Source: Flavobacterium pectinovorum (GTDB lineage: Bacteria > Bacteroidota > Bacteroidia > Flavobacteriales > Flavobacteriaceae). From it: a DNA stretch of 64,000 nucleotides. Made by a program: the position numbers and the translations under genes. Under the pieces are notes generated by a model. That model was not told the origin of the DNA. It did not search any database and was given only the letters and a program-made list of their open reading frames with translations. Position 1 is the stretch's first letter; the number at the start of each line of letters is the position of its first letter. Where the stretch lies: positions 1 to 64,000 of the forward strand of contig NZ_RCZH01000005.1 of assembly GCF_006438875.1 (NCBI RefSeq), in the 5' to 3' direction. This document shows, in pieces, positions 26,521 to 33,867 of the stretch.

Positions 26521-27270
26521 ATGCTTAAAAAAGAAAGACATCAATTTATCATGGATAAATTTAAGAATGTCGAAAAAATAAATACGATTGATCTTGCCTT
26601 AGAGTTGAACATCTCTGAGGATACGATACGTAGGGATTTTAATGAATTACACAATAAAGGGCTGATCAATAAAGTATATGGAGCGGCCTTTCCTCTAAAA
26701 GAGAAATCAAATAATGTATTTGATATCACCATTATTAACGAAGACAAAAAGATAATAGTAGGACAAAAAGCGCTATCGTTTTTAACCGAAGGACAAGTGA
26801 TTATAATGACCGGAGGAACTACCAATTTGTCTTTTTGCAAACTTATTCCAATTGACTTTTCGGCTACCATATATACGTATAGTTTGCCTATAGCCATGCA
26901 ATTGTCACAGCATCCTAATATCGAACTGATTTTTATTGGAGGCAAACTACAGAAAAAAGCCATGGTAACCGTAGGCATCGACGTAGTTCAGGTTTTGTCT
27001 AAAATCAGGGCTGATGTTTGCTTCTTAGGCGTAAGCAGTTTAGATGTCAATCAAGGACTTACCGAAATGGGATATGAAGTTTCGATTATCAAAAAAGAAA
27101 TGATTAAGGCTTCGGATAAAGTTATTGTTTTGGCAACCTCAGACAAAATAAATGGCAAAATGCCGCATCAGGTTTGTGGTCTCGATAAGATAGATGCTAT
27201 AGTAACGGAGCTGAATCCGAAAAGTTCCAGAATTAAAAGTTTTGTGGAGGCTGGGGCGAGAGTGTATTGA
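26521..27270 (+). CDS. DeoR/GlpR family transcriptional regulator
   Basis: A 249-residue regulator. Residues 1-55 form the DeoR winged helix (KERHQFIMDKFKNVEKINTI, then LNISEDTIRRDFNELHNKGL with the recognition helix), and residues 70-235 form the DeoR C-terminal sensor, an isomerase-like fold that binds phosphorylated sugars (MTGGTTNLSFCKLIP, FIGGKLQKKAMVTVG, FLGVSSLDVNQGLTE, ASDKVIVLATSDKI). Repression relieved by an amino-sugar phosphate such as MurNAc-6-P or GlcNAc-6-P is the natural model. It is divergent from susC and faces the ATGCAT sites in the shared intergenic region. Confidence 0.92.
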   Translation: MLKKERHQFIMDKFKNVEKINTIDLALELNISEDTIRRDFNELHNKGLINKVYGAAFPLKEKSNNVFDITIINEDKKIIVGQKALSFLTEGQVIIMTGGTTNLSFCKLIPIDFSATIYTYSLPIAMQLSQHPNIELIFIGGKLQKKAMVTVGIDVVQVLSKIRADVCFLGVSSLDVNQGLTEMGYEVSIIKKEMIKASDKVIVLATSDKINGKMPHQVCGLDKIDAIVTELNPKSSRIKSFVEAGARVY

Positions 27271-27352
27271 ATGGAATGCGTTATTTTGCAGGTTTTTTTA
27301 TTTGATAGCAGGTTGAGGATTTAATATTAAAAAAAATAAAATTGTAAGATAA

Positions 27353-27834
27353 ATGAGTATTTTGAAAAAAAATAGAATAAAGAAAAAGATCCTTAAATCT
27401 CAACAAGAGGAAAAAGATGGTTGGTTACACCATGTTGCTTTACTTGGAACAAGAGTTGTTAGAGGTATTAAAGAAAAAGGTGTTTCAACTGTGCCTGAAA
27501 TATTATTAGGAACTAATAAATATCCTGATTTTAATTCTGAACTTGATATAAAATATAAAGAAGTTCAAGCAAAACTTATTATCAAAGGATTTGCGACAAA
27601 GGAGATAATAGATTAAATGGATATTCCGAATTGGTACTAACAGAATATGCTTACACTATACATGATACCTTCGAGTATTTAAGAATATTAGCACCAGAAG
27701 AATATGGCCAAAAAGTAAAAAACACACCAAAGTGGTTAGGATTAATTAGAGAGAATTTAATTACTCAAATAATAACGGCGATATTTGCATTGATAGTTAT
27801 ATTTTTAGCATATTATTTTGGATGGAAAAATTAG
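27353..27834 (+). pseudogene. Frameshifted small membrane-anchored protein gene
   Basis: Two adjacent frames look like one gene broken by a single-base deletion. The first (27353-27616, 87 residues) ends IIKGFATKEIID; the second runs in another frame to 27834 and has no good start, only TTG at 27631. If one A is restored in the ACAAAGG run near 27597, the reading becomes ATKGDNRLNGYSELVLTEYA and continues through KNTPKWLGLIRENLITQII to a C-terminal membrane helix, FALIVIFLAYYFGWKN. The combined protein would be about 160 residues: basic N-terminus, a winged-helix-like middle and one tail anchor. I do not recognise a function. A sequencing error or a slippage site are alternatives. Confidence 0.6.
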
Positions 27835-27939
27835 TTTAAATTCGAAATCTTAAAAAAGGGAAGTGATAAAATTATCTATATCTTATGAATAAAAAAATCA
27901 TTGTCCATATTATTCCTTAACCATATTAATATTTAATTA

Positions 27940-28629
27940 ATGATAAAAAATGTGATACATTGGTTTGTAATAATTCTAATTATAGGAATGTTTTTACTGC
28001 CATTCTGGCTCTATGATAATAATAAAGAGGCTTTAGATATATCAACTAATTTAATTACTATAATCTCCAGTTTGATTACATTAATTATTGCATTTTTACT
28101 TTTTGATAAATTTGGAGTTTCAAAAAAAGTATTAGATCAAAATATAGAAGTAGTATTTAAATTACTTGAAGTAATAAAATCAAAAACTATTTATACTGAA
28201 TATGAGTCTGATTCTGGAACACATCATTCTGTAATCTCAATTGGTAACACTTCAAATGAATTAGTGAATAATTTAATAGACGATAAAATTATTGTATTTA
28301 ATTATGATGATATAAATAAAGGATTAAATGAAATTAATCAATTCGCAAATAATGTTTGGTTGCCTAATCAGATAAAAAAGAAAATTCAAAAAATATCATT
28401 ATGGTCTGCTTCTTCAGTGGAAGACACTTTCTCCCACAAAAATAAATATGTTAAAATATATTTTGATTTATATCCAGAAGCAAGAAAAGATATTAAAGTG
28501 ACATGGTTTACGACTAATCAAAACGAAACGACACTTAAGGATTTTAGATTAAGTTTACAAGATTTATTAGTTGAAATAAAGATTTGGTTAAACAAACATT
28601 CTGATTACAAAGCAGATATTAATATATAG
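27940..28629 (+). CDS. Unrecognised protein with two N-terminal membrane helices
   Basis: A 229-residue protein I do not recognise. Helices at about 5-24 (VIHWFVIILIIGMFLLPFWL) and 36-56 (ISTNLITIISSLITLIIAFL) form a hairpin with a short periplasmic turn, followed by a soluble cytoplasmic domain of about 170 residues rich in lysine, asparagine and isoleucine. The soluble part has alternating helices and strands (DDKIIVFNYDDINKGLNEI, then KYVKIYFDLYPEARKDI) but no motif I can name. Base composition is more AT-rich than in core genes, as in its neighbours. It may be a sensor or a phage-defence or stress effector; that is speculation. Confidence 0.6.
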   Translation: MIKNVIHWFVIILIIGMFLLPFWLYDNNKEALDISTNLITIISSLITLIIAFLLFDKFGVSKKVLDQNIEVVFKLLEVIKSKTIYTEYESDSGTHHSVISIGNTSNELVNNLIDDKIIVFNYDDINKGLNEINQFANNVWLPNQIKKKIQKISLWSASSVEDTFSHKNKYVKIYFDLYPEARKDIKVTWFTTNQNETTLKDFRLSLQDLLVEIKIWLNKHSDYKADINI

Positions 28630-28797
28630 CTATAAAGTGTTATAATAAAAAAATAGATAAGGATCGAGGGTTTTATATGTGCTTTATTAACAATTTGTAA
28701 TTAAAATAGGAAAGCGATATTATGGATTTCCGTAAAAAAGCTATGAATCAGGTTTCTACATTTGTTTATTATAAATTTTAAAAAAAAAACAAAAAGT

Positions 28798-29076
28798 ATG
28801 GCAAATTTTGGAAGAAATTCTTTAAAGTTTAATTATTCATGGACAACTACTGAAGGAGATAGTAAAAAAGTAATTGGGTATCCTGATAATGTATTATTGA
28901 ATAGAAACGAAGGTTATGAAATGTTACATTTTATTAATAAATATATGGTAACAAGAAATCTTAGTATTACAGAATCAAATTTTACTACTATTGAGTATTC
29001 AATTAAAACAAATGTACCTTCAGATTTACGAAGTCAAACGCATATTAAAACGTGGTTAGATAATAATTTGAAATAA
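28798..29076 (+). CDS. Small unrecognised protein
   Basis: A 92-residue protein with no signal peptide or membrane helix. I chose the ATG at 28798, preceded by a long A-run, because the 12 residues that a start at 28762 would add are only phenylalanine, isoleucine and lysine. The sequence (MANFGRNSLKFNYSWTT, then NEGYEMLHFINKYM) could be a small alpha/beta domain, but I know no family. It is followed by a good terminator at 29098, which supports it being expressed. Confidence 0.55.
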   Translation: MANFGRNSLKFNYSWTTTEGDSKKVIGYPDNVLLNRNEGYEMLHFINKYMVTRNLSITESNFTTIEYSIKTNVPSDLRSQTHIKTWLDNNLK

Positions 29077-29097
29077 AATGACCATATAATTATTAGA

Positions 29098-29126
29098 AAA
29101 ACCTGCTGATTAGCAGGTTTTCTAGT
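29098..29126 (+). terminator. Intrinsic terminator after the 28798 gene
   Basis: AAACCTGCT (29098-29106) pairs with AGCAGGTTT (29112-29120), with a five-base loop and a following TTCTAGTTT tail. Confidence 0.7.
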
Positions 29127-29161
29127 TTATTACTAATTTTAAAAGATGTAATCGCGGAAAC

Positions 29162-29395
29162 TTATTCCAAATTCAAATAAGGATTTAAAACTTCGGCTAA
29201 TTCATTGAGCCAATAAAAGCTGTTTTCGAGGTTTTCTATTTCGTTTTTAAGGGTTTCATCTTTTCTTAAAATTCCTAAAGCGAGTATATAATTTACTTGC
29301 CTTATTGCTTTCGCCATTCCTTCGGGTTCTATTGTTTTGTTAAAAAAATCTGTCAGCCTTTTTTCGGCTTCTTTTGAAAGGGTGTTTGTACTCAT
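29162..29395 (-). CDS. Small helical protein, function unknown
   Basis: A 77-residue, acidic, probably all-helical protein with no signal peptide. The sequence (LSKEAEKRLTDFFNKTIEPE, then FYWLNELAEVLNPYLNLE) looks like an intact, compositionally normal small protein, but I do not recognise a family. It is convergent with the 28798 gene. It may be a small adaptor or part of a lineage-specific set; nothing in the sequence decides this. Confidence 0.55.
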   Translation of the reverse strand: MSTNTLSKEAEKRLTDFFNKTIEPEGMAKAIRQVNYILALGILRKDETLKNEIENLENSFYWLNELAEVLNPYLNLE

Positions 29396-29585
29396 AACTC
29401 GACATTTTAGTTAATTAAAACCCATATTGCTAATGAGTATTACTGTTATTTCCAATAATGGCACTTACAATTTGAGTAAAGATTATTTAATTCTTAATGT
29501 CGTAGTTTAAGAATATTCAAATATAGGAAAAATCCTTCTGTTTATTGATTTAATCCACAATATTGTTAGAAAGAAATAAATAAAA

Positions 29586-29614
29586 AAATCCCGACCTTTT
29601 TAGGATCGAGATTT
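29586..29614 (-). terminator. Candidate terminator hairpin
   Basis: AAATCCCGACC and GGATCGAGATTT pair imperfectly; on the minus strand the stem is followed by seven T residues. The nearest upstream minus-strand gene (30326-30892) is 700 bases away, so its client is uncertain. Confidence 0.4.
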
Positions 29615-29714
29615 AAGTTTTGAAGTTAATTTTAAATTATGCATTTTTTAGATTTAGAAATTATATCATATTCTTAAGTGTAAATCAACGGCGACTTCTC
29701 CTTTTTAGCCGCCG

Positions 29715-30021
29715 GCGCGAGTGCAATTTCATTAAGTTAAGGAAAAATTCAATGGAACAATTTGTTTTTGTTCCATTGGAACATTTCATTGGTAGCTCAA
29801 TAAATATGGTGTTTTTTCACGTTCCGTAGGAACGTTTGATTTTATAAATAATTATTGGTAAAAACATATACAGATTACATATACAATTTCTCAAACGTCC
29901 CAATGGGACGATGTTTCTCTCGATGAATTTTTTTTCTACCAATGAGGTGTTCCAATGGAACAAAATCTAAAATATCTTAACTTAATAACATTGAGCGCGA
30001 GCGCAATTTCATTAAGTTAAG
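29715..30021. repeat. Nested repeat island bounded by 27-bp direct repeats
   Basis: The gap 29396-30325 has no credible gene. GCGCGAGTGCAATTTCATTA (29715 on) and GCGCGAGCGCAATTTCATTA (29995 on) begin near-identical 27-base direct repeats (25 of 27). Between them are nested inverted pairs: TGTTCCATTGGAACA/TGTTCCAATGGAACA, AACGTTCCGTAGGAACGTT/AAACGTCCCAATGGGACG, and TTAACTTAATAACATTG near the right end. The whole resembles one element inserted into another. Confidence 0.6.
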
Positions 30022-30272
30022 CTTTGTTAAGTTAGAATTTTTCTCGCAAAGTTTAGTTTTGAATTGGCTCCAGCTTTAGCTGGAGTTTCTATAAAACCAA
30101 TCTGAATGGCTTTAGCCAAATCGCGCATTTTTGGCTAAAGCCATCTTATTGGGGCATTAAATACCTCCAGCTGAAGCTGGAGGGTAGTCAGTTTAAAAAC
30201 GTCTAGTCTTTGTGTGAAAATTGTTTGGTGATAATTATCTTAAAAAAAAAGCTTAACTTAATGAAATTGCTC
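30001..30272. repeat. Repeat block with CTCCAGC and GGCTTTAGCC palindromes
   Basis: Outer arms GCGCAATTTCATTAAGTTAA (30001 on) and TTAACTTAATGAAATTGC (30253-30270) are inverted. Inside are CTCCAGCTTTAGCTGGAG (30069-30086), AATGGCTTTAGCCAAA against TTTGGCTAAAGCCAT, and CCTCCAGCTGAAGCTGGAGG (30164-30183). A related copy lies at 47880-47955. Confidence 0.6.
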
Positions 30273-30325
30273 TCTTTAGCAGGAATCATAAAAACAAGAG
30301 CTATTATTTTTGATAATTTCATTAT

Positions 30326-30892
30326 TTAATATATTTCTATTCCTATTTTAAATCCGGCACTTTCAATATTGTGATAATCTGTTTTTTGATTGTTAGAATT
30401 GGTAAATGTTTTATACAAATTTTGGTGCGAGTAGCATAATTCAAAACTGCCAAGCATTTTTTCGAAAATGACAAAGCGATATCCCACACCAATTCGTAAT
30501 AAAACACCAAATTTTTCTACATGCCCTAAATGTCCGCCCAAATCAAAAGAAGTTAACAGGCTTTCTTTTGTGTCGTTCAAAACCCATTTGATTCCTCCGG
30601 TAATTGGTATGTAATCAATTTTTGGCTGGTTGATAAATTCATATCCACTGCTTGCTGTAAGAGCAAAACACTTAGAGAGATAATAGTTTAAGTGTACGCT
30701 TGTTCCCAATATTTTAGATTTTGTATTCGTTTCAGATATTTCATCATGTTCTGATGGTATTCTAAAATCATAAGGAAACAGGATTAGCACTGATGTTTCA
30801 ACGCTAAATCCCTTGTTTTTAAATTCTTTATCCTGACAATAAGTTATTATCGGAATTAAGAATATAATACTAAAAAACCATTTTAAAGCCAT
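30326..30892 (-). CDS. Small outer-membrane beta-barrel-like protein
   Basis: A 188-residue exported protein with a signal peptide (MALKWFFSIIFLIPIITYC, then QDKEF). The mature part alternates short hydrophobic strands and turns (FSVETSVLILFPYDFRIP, GTSVHLNYYLSKCFALTASS, FGVLLRIGVGYRFVIF) and ends GFKIGIEIY, a pattern of an eight-stranded outer-membrane barrel ending in an aromatic residue. Its role is unknown; small barrels of this type are often structural or adhesion proteins. It is monocistronic, divergent from the XRE regulator and flanked by repeat islands. Confidence 0.65.
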   Translation of the reverse strand: MALKWFFSIIFLIPIITYCQDKEFKNKGFSVETSVLILFPYDFRIPSEHDEISETNTKSKILGTSVHLNYYLSKCFALTASSGYEFINQPKIDYIPITGGIKWVLNDTKESLLTSFDLGGHLGHVEKFGVLLRIGVGYRFVIFEKMLGSFELCYSHQNLYKTFTNSNNQKTDYHNIESAGFKIGIEIY

Positions 30893-31023
30893 GCCATGTT
30901 CCGTGTTTTGATGTTCATGATTGTACGTTTCAGATTGTTGATGCTTCCAAAACTATAATAATACTTACCTATAATTTATGGGTTTTACTTTATAATAATA
31001 ATTTTTAATTATAAGTTATTTCT

Positions 31024-31031
31024 TATTTTTG
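31024..31031 (+). promoter_or_regulatory. Candidate -7 box of the XRE regulator gene
   Basis: TATTTTTG (TAnnTTTG) ends ten bases before the ATG at 31041, so the transcript would be nearly leaderless. Confidence 0.45.
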
Positions 31032-31040
31032 TAATAAAAA

Positions 31041-31403
31041 ATGATAGGTGAAAAAATTAGAAAAATCAGGATTATTAAGGGGTATTCTCAGGAGTATATG
31101 GCCGATTTGTTAGAACTATCGCAATCTGCATATTTTGATATTGAAAGAGGTAAGACAAAAATTAATTTAGAAAGACTAAGAAAAGTAGCCTTGATATTTG
31201 AACTTGATGTGAATTTTATCTTGGATTTTGATGGAAATCAATTTTTAACAAAGACAACTAAAACGAATATAAAAGAGATTGATAATAATGAAAGAAGAAT
31301 AATTGAAGAGCTTTTTAATAAAGAACGTGAATTGTATAAAGAGCAAATAATTAATTTAAAAAACGAAATTGCTTATTTGAGAAGTAAATTAGATATTCTA
31401 TAA
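31041..31403 (+). CDS. XRE family transcriptional regulator with coiled-coil tail
   Basis: A 120-residue DNA-binding protein. Residues 4-60 are a Cro/C1-type helix-turn-helix (KIRKIRIIKGYSQEYMADLL, then SQSAYFDIERGKTKINLERL), followed by a linker and a C-terminal helix (NNERRIIEELFNKERELYKE and IINLKNEIAYLRSKLDIL) with heptad-like leucines, likely a dimerisation coiled coil. Such small regulators act on their own promoter or on neighbouring accessory genes. Its 3' end overlaps the convergent gene below by 53 bases. Confidence 0.88.
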   Translation: MIGEKIRKIRIIKGYSQEYMADLLELSQSAYFDIERGKTKINLERLRKVALIFELDVNFILDFDGNQFLTKTTKTNIKEIDNNERRIIEELFNKERELYKEQIINLKNEIAYLRSKLDIL

Positions 31404-31665
31404 CCCCGACTTTTAATTCAATAACTTGATTTACTTGTTCAAGAATTTCTTCTGTCATTTCTCCAATTTCCCAAAAAGCAAGTATGTAAGAAGTCACGAA
31501 TATTTCATGATAAAAACCGGTGTCGGTTCTGTAATCATTTTTGACAAAAGGAATTTCTTTTCTGATGGTTTCAATACTTGCATCACTATCATACAAATCC
31601 ATTATTTGTTCGTAAGTATCTCTTGCTAAGTCTCCGTTAATTATTTTTATTCCGTCTGTAGCCAT
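31351..31665 (-). CDS. Probable N-terminal remnant of a longer cytosolic protein
   Basis: A 104-residue protein. The first about 85 residues (LARDTYEQIMDLYDSDASIE, then YEIF-like HEIFVTSYILAFWEIGEM and EILEQVNQVIEL) read as a well-formed helical domain that I associate, from memory, with a longer Bacteroidota protein family. The last about 18 residues, YLIYFSNKQFRFLN, do not match that pattern and arise where the frame runs into the XRE gene on the other strand. I infer truncation, so it may be a pseudogene. No signal peptide or catalytic motif is visible. Confidence 0.5.
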   Translation of the reverse strand: MATDGIKIINGDLARDTYEQIMDLYDSDASIETIRKEIPFVKNDYRTDTGFYHEIFVTSYILAFWEIGEMTEEILEQVNQVIELKVGVIEYLIYFSNKQFRFLN

Positions 31666-31719
31666 TTTTTATTGAGATCAAAATCTAGAAAATTCAAACT
31701 TCTATTAATAGATGTTTGT

Positions 31720-32868
31720 TTATTTAAAGCTTAGTTTAGAATTAAAAAGTTCTATTTCTTCATATTGATTTCCTATTAAAATACCTCTTATTTTATTTGG
31801 ATAAACAAATATTTTTATTTTTTCAGGTCTAATCGAAATGGGATTTTCTAGTGATGCTTTTAGTGTTGTTTTTTTTCCTTTCAGTGCATTATAATGTTCT
31901 TCTAACCCGTAACACCATTCTACTTGTTCTGTGTTTGTTAATTCAAATGTTATTTCAAAGAAATGCCCAAACTGATTTTTAACAAATAAAACTCTATCAA
32001 AGTAGAGCGCATTTTGAGTGCTGTTTTTAGATTCAGCGTTTGATTTTTGTTTAATCCAGTTTGTAGGGAATAATATTAATTCTGGTCTTTCTAATTTAAT
32101 AACTAACCAATCATTAATATAGTTATCTAAATATGTTTTAATATTATCCGAGATCGCGTTATAAAATTCCTGAACATTACTCCATGTTTTTTCTTCACCC
32201 TTTTTATCATAGATGTACACATCGTAAATTAGTTTAGGAATATCTTTTGTAACTTTATTTAATTCTCGTATTACTTCTTGAATATTTTGATCCTTCTCTT
32301 TTATCAAAGGAATATTATATTTTTTATTTTTATTGATATCATTTATAAGAATGTCAAATTTTGATGTTTTACTCTTATAATTGTCATCAATCATTCTGTT
32401 TAATGTATTAGCAATAAGTTCTCTTTCATTTATGCGGAGTATTTCTAATCCTAATCGGAAATAATCAAAAGCCTTATATTGAAATGTCGTTGGATCAAAT
32501 GCATTTGTAGATTTTGAATAAAAAGGGATGTTGTATTCTACAATTAAAGGTTGTGAAGATTTCCCTCGATTACTCTTTTGAATAGTCTTAAATGATAGTT
32601 TTAAAGGGGTTTTGGGGATCTTAATTAATAAAGTATCTTTTGTTATTAAATTGAATGTGGTAAAAGACTGTTCATGATGGAAACTTTGAGAATAATTATT
32701 TCCAACATAATTAATTTTATAAGTTAAACTATCTAACCAAAACTGTAAATTTTCATCTTTTTTAATCAAATGATCGTTTACTTTATATTCATATAGTTCT
32801 TGTATTTTTGATTGGGAATTGACAATAAATGAGCTCAGAATAAGTAAAAGTAGTAATCTTATTTTCAT
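31720..32868 (-). CDS. Exported protein of unknown function
   Basis: A 382-residue protein with a clear signal peptide (MKIRLLLLLILSSFIVNSQS). The mature part is lysine-rich and mixed alpha/beta (YKVNDHLIKKDENLQFWLDS, then IYDVYIYDKKGEEKTWSNVQ), with a C-terminal half that could be a beta-sandwich (FFEITFELTNTEQVEWCYG). I recognise no family. It is AT-rich like the rest of this accessory stretch and monocistronic. Periplasmic or surface location is the only property I can support. Confidence 0.6.
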   Translation of the reverse strand: MKIRLLLLLILSSFIVNSQSKIQELYEYKVNDHLIKKDENLQFWLDSLTYKINYVGNNYSQSFHHEQSFTTFNLITKDTLLIKIPKTPLKLSFKTIQKSNRGKSSQPLIVEYNIPFYSKSTNAFDPTTFQYKAFDYFRLGLEILRINERELIANTLNRMIDDNYKSKTSKFDILINDINKNKKYNIPLIKEKDQNIQEVIRELNKVTKDIPKLIYDVYIYDKKGEEKTWSNVQEFYNAISDNIKTYLDNYINDWLVIKLERPELILFPTNWIKQKSNAESKNSTQNALYFDRVLFVKNQFGHFFEITFELTNTEQVEWCYGLEEHYNALKGKKTTLKASLENPISIRPEKIKIFVYPNKIRGILIGNQYEEIELFNSKLSFK

Positions 32869-33071
32869 GCTAAAAGTTTGTATAATGTTTAAAAAGCTAC
32901 TAAATAAAATTGTTTGAGCTTTCGAGAATTGGTTAGTTTAGTTAAAGTCAAATATAGGAACATATTTATAATTATGTAGATTAAGTTATTAATCATATCG
33001 CAGATTTCGGATTATCATTTTTGAAGAAAATTAATTACAGAGTTCCTCTAAATCTCCTTTTGAAACCAAGT

Positions 33072-33148
33072 GCCCTAGCCCTGATGGGAGGGAAAATCCT
33101 TTTGTGGTGGGGTTCACCACAAAAGATTGGAAGGACAGCAGGAATAGC
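33072..33148 (+). repeat. CCTAGCCCTGAT...AGCAGGAATAGC element, copy 1
   Basis: Starts GCCCTAGCCCTGATGGGAGG, continues GAAAATCCTTTTG, has a GTGGTG/CACCAC hairpin in the middle, then AAAAGATTGGAAGGACAGCA and GGAATAGC. The conserved outer parts recur on the minus strand at 46970-47058 with a different central hairpin. It lies in the 999-base gap 32869-33867, which holds only repeats. Confidence 0.7.
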
Positions 33149-33180
33149 TTCTAATTAAAATTCCAATACTTAAAATTCCA

Positions 33181-33315
33181 AATTCCAATTTTATGTGCAT
33201 GGTTTTTTCGCAATCCCTTTGCGATCTCAAAGCAAAGCGAAATAAAACAAATTTTTGCGAACTTTGCGTAATACTTTGTGCCCTTTGCGGTAAATGTCTT
33301 TTTTAAGTTCCAATA
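33181..33315 (+). repeat. 135-bp direct repeat, copy A
   Basis: Matches 33422-33556 at 126 of 135 positions by eye. It contains TTTGCGATCTCAAAGCAAAG and TACTTTGTGCCCTTTGCGGT. No open frame is conserved between the copies. Confidence 0.8.
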
Positions 33316-33421
33316 AAGAAATCCCAAATTCCAAACTTTTTTGGCTTCTTGATTAATATTTGAATTTAGTTTTCATAAGCCTTCGACTTCGCTCAGGGTG
33401 ACAAACGGGTTTAAAATTCCA

Positions 33422-33556
33422 AATTCTAATTTTATCCGCATGATTTTTTCGCAATCCATTTGCGATCTCAAAGCAAAGCGAAATAAAACAAATCCTTGTG
33501 AACTTTGCGTAATACTTTGTGCCCTTTGCGGTAAATGTCTTTTTTAAATTCCAATA
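33422..33556 (+). repeat. 135-bp direct repeat, copy B
   Basis: Second copy of the 33181-33315 repeat, 241 bases downstream, with about nine differences. A CCCGAAGCTTCGGGAC palindrome follows at 33564-33579. Confidence 0.8.
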
Positions 33557-33599
33557 TTTAATCCCGAAGCTTCGGGACCAAATTCCAATTATCCGTGAT

Positions 33600-33692
33600 T
33601 TGTCAATTTCGAGGAACGAGAAATCACACGCGGGACGAACACACTGTTGCGGAGTTACTTTATGTGATTTCTCCTTGCTTCAAAATGACAAA
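33600..33692. repeat. Diverged copy 3 of the palindromic repeat
   Basis: TTGTCAATTTCGAGGAACGA at the left, AGAAATCACAC and GTGATTTCTCC inside, and CAAAATGACAAA at the right repeat the plan of 17412 and 20683, with more changes. Confidence 0.65.
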
Positions 33693-33833
33693 TTTTGTGT
33701 CAAATTACTTTTCTAAGATGAATTTATCGCCTATGTGATAAAAAAATCATAACGAAAAAAAACTCCAATAAAAAAACCTTTGAACCTTTGCTACTTTGAA
33801 CCTCTGAACCTATAAAAAAACCTTAAAAAAAAC

Positions 33834-33841
33834 TATTTTTG
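33834..33841 (+). promoter_or_regulatory. Candidate -7 box of the FAD/Fe-S dehydrogenase gene
   Basis: TATTTTTG lies 27 bases before the ATG at 33868 and matches TAnnTTTG. Confidence 0.5.
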
Positions 33842-33867
33842 TATCTGAAAAGAAAAGCCATAAAATA

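Noticed and set aside
29620..29829. 69-residue open frame
   Set aside because: It spans the direct and inverted repeat island; no domain or start signal.
33181..33556. Possible CRISPR array
   Set aside because: Only two copies, 135 bases long and 106 bases apart, with internal mismatches; no cas genes nearby.
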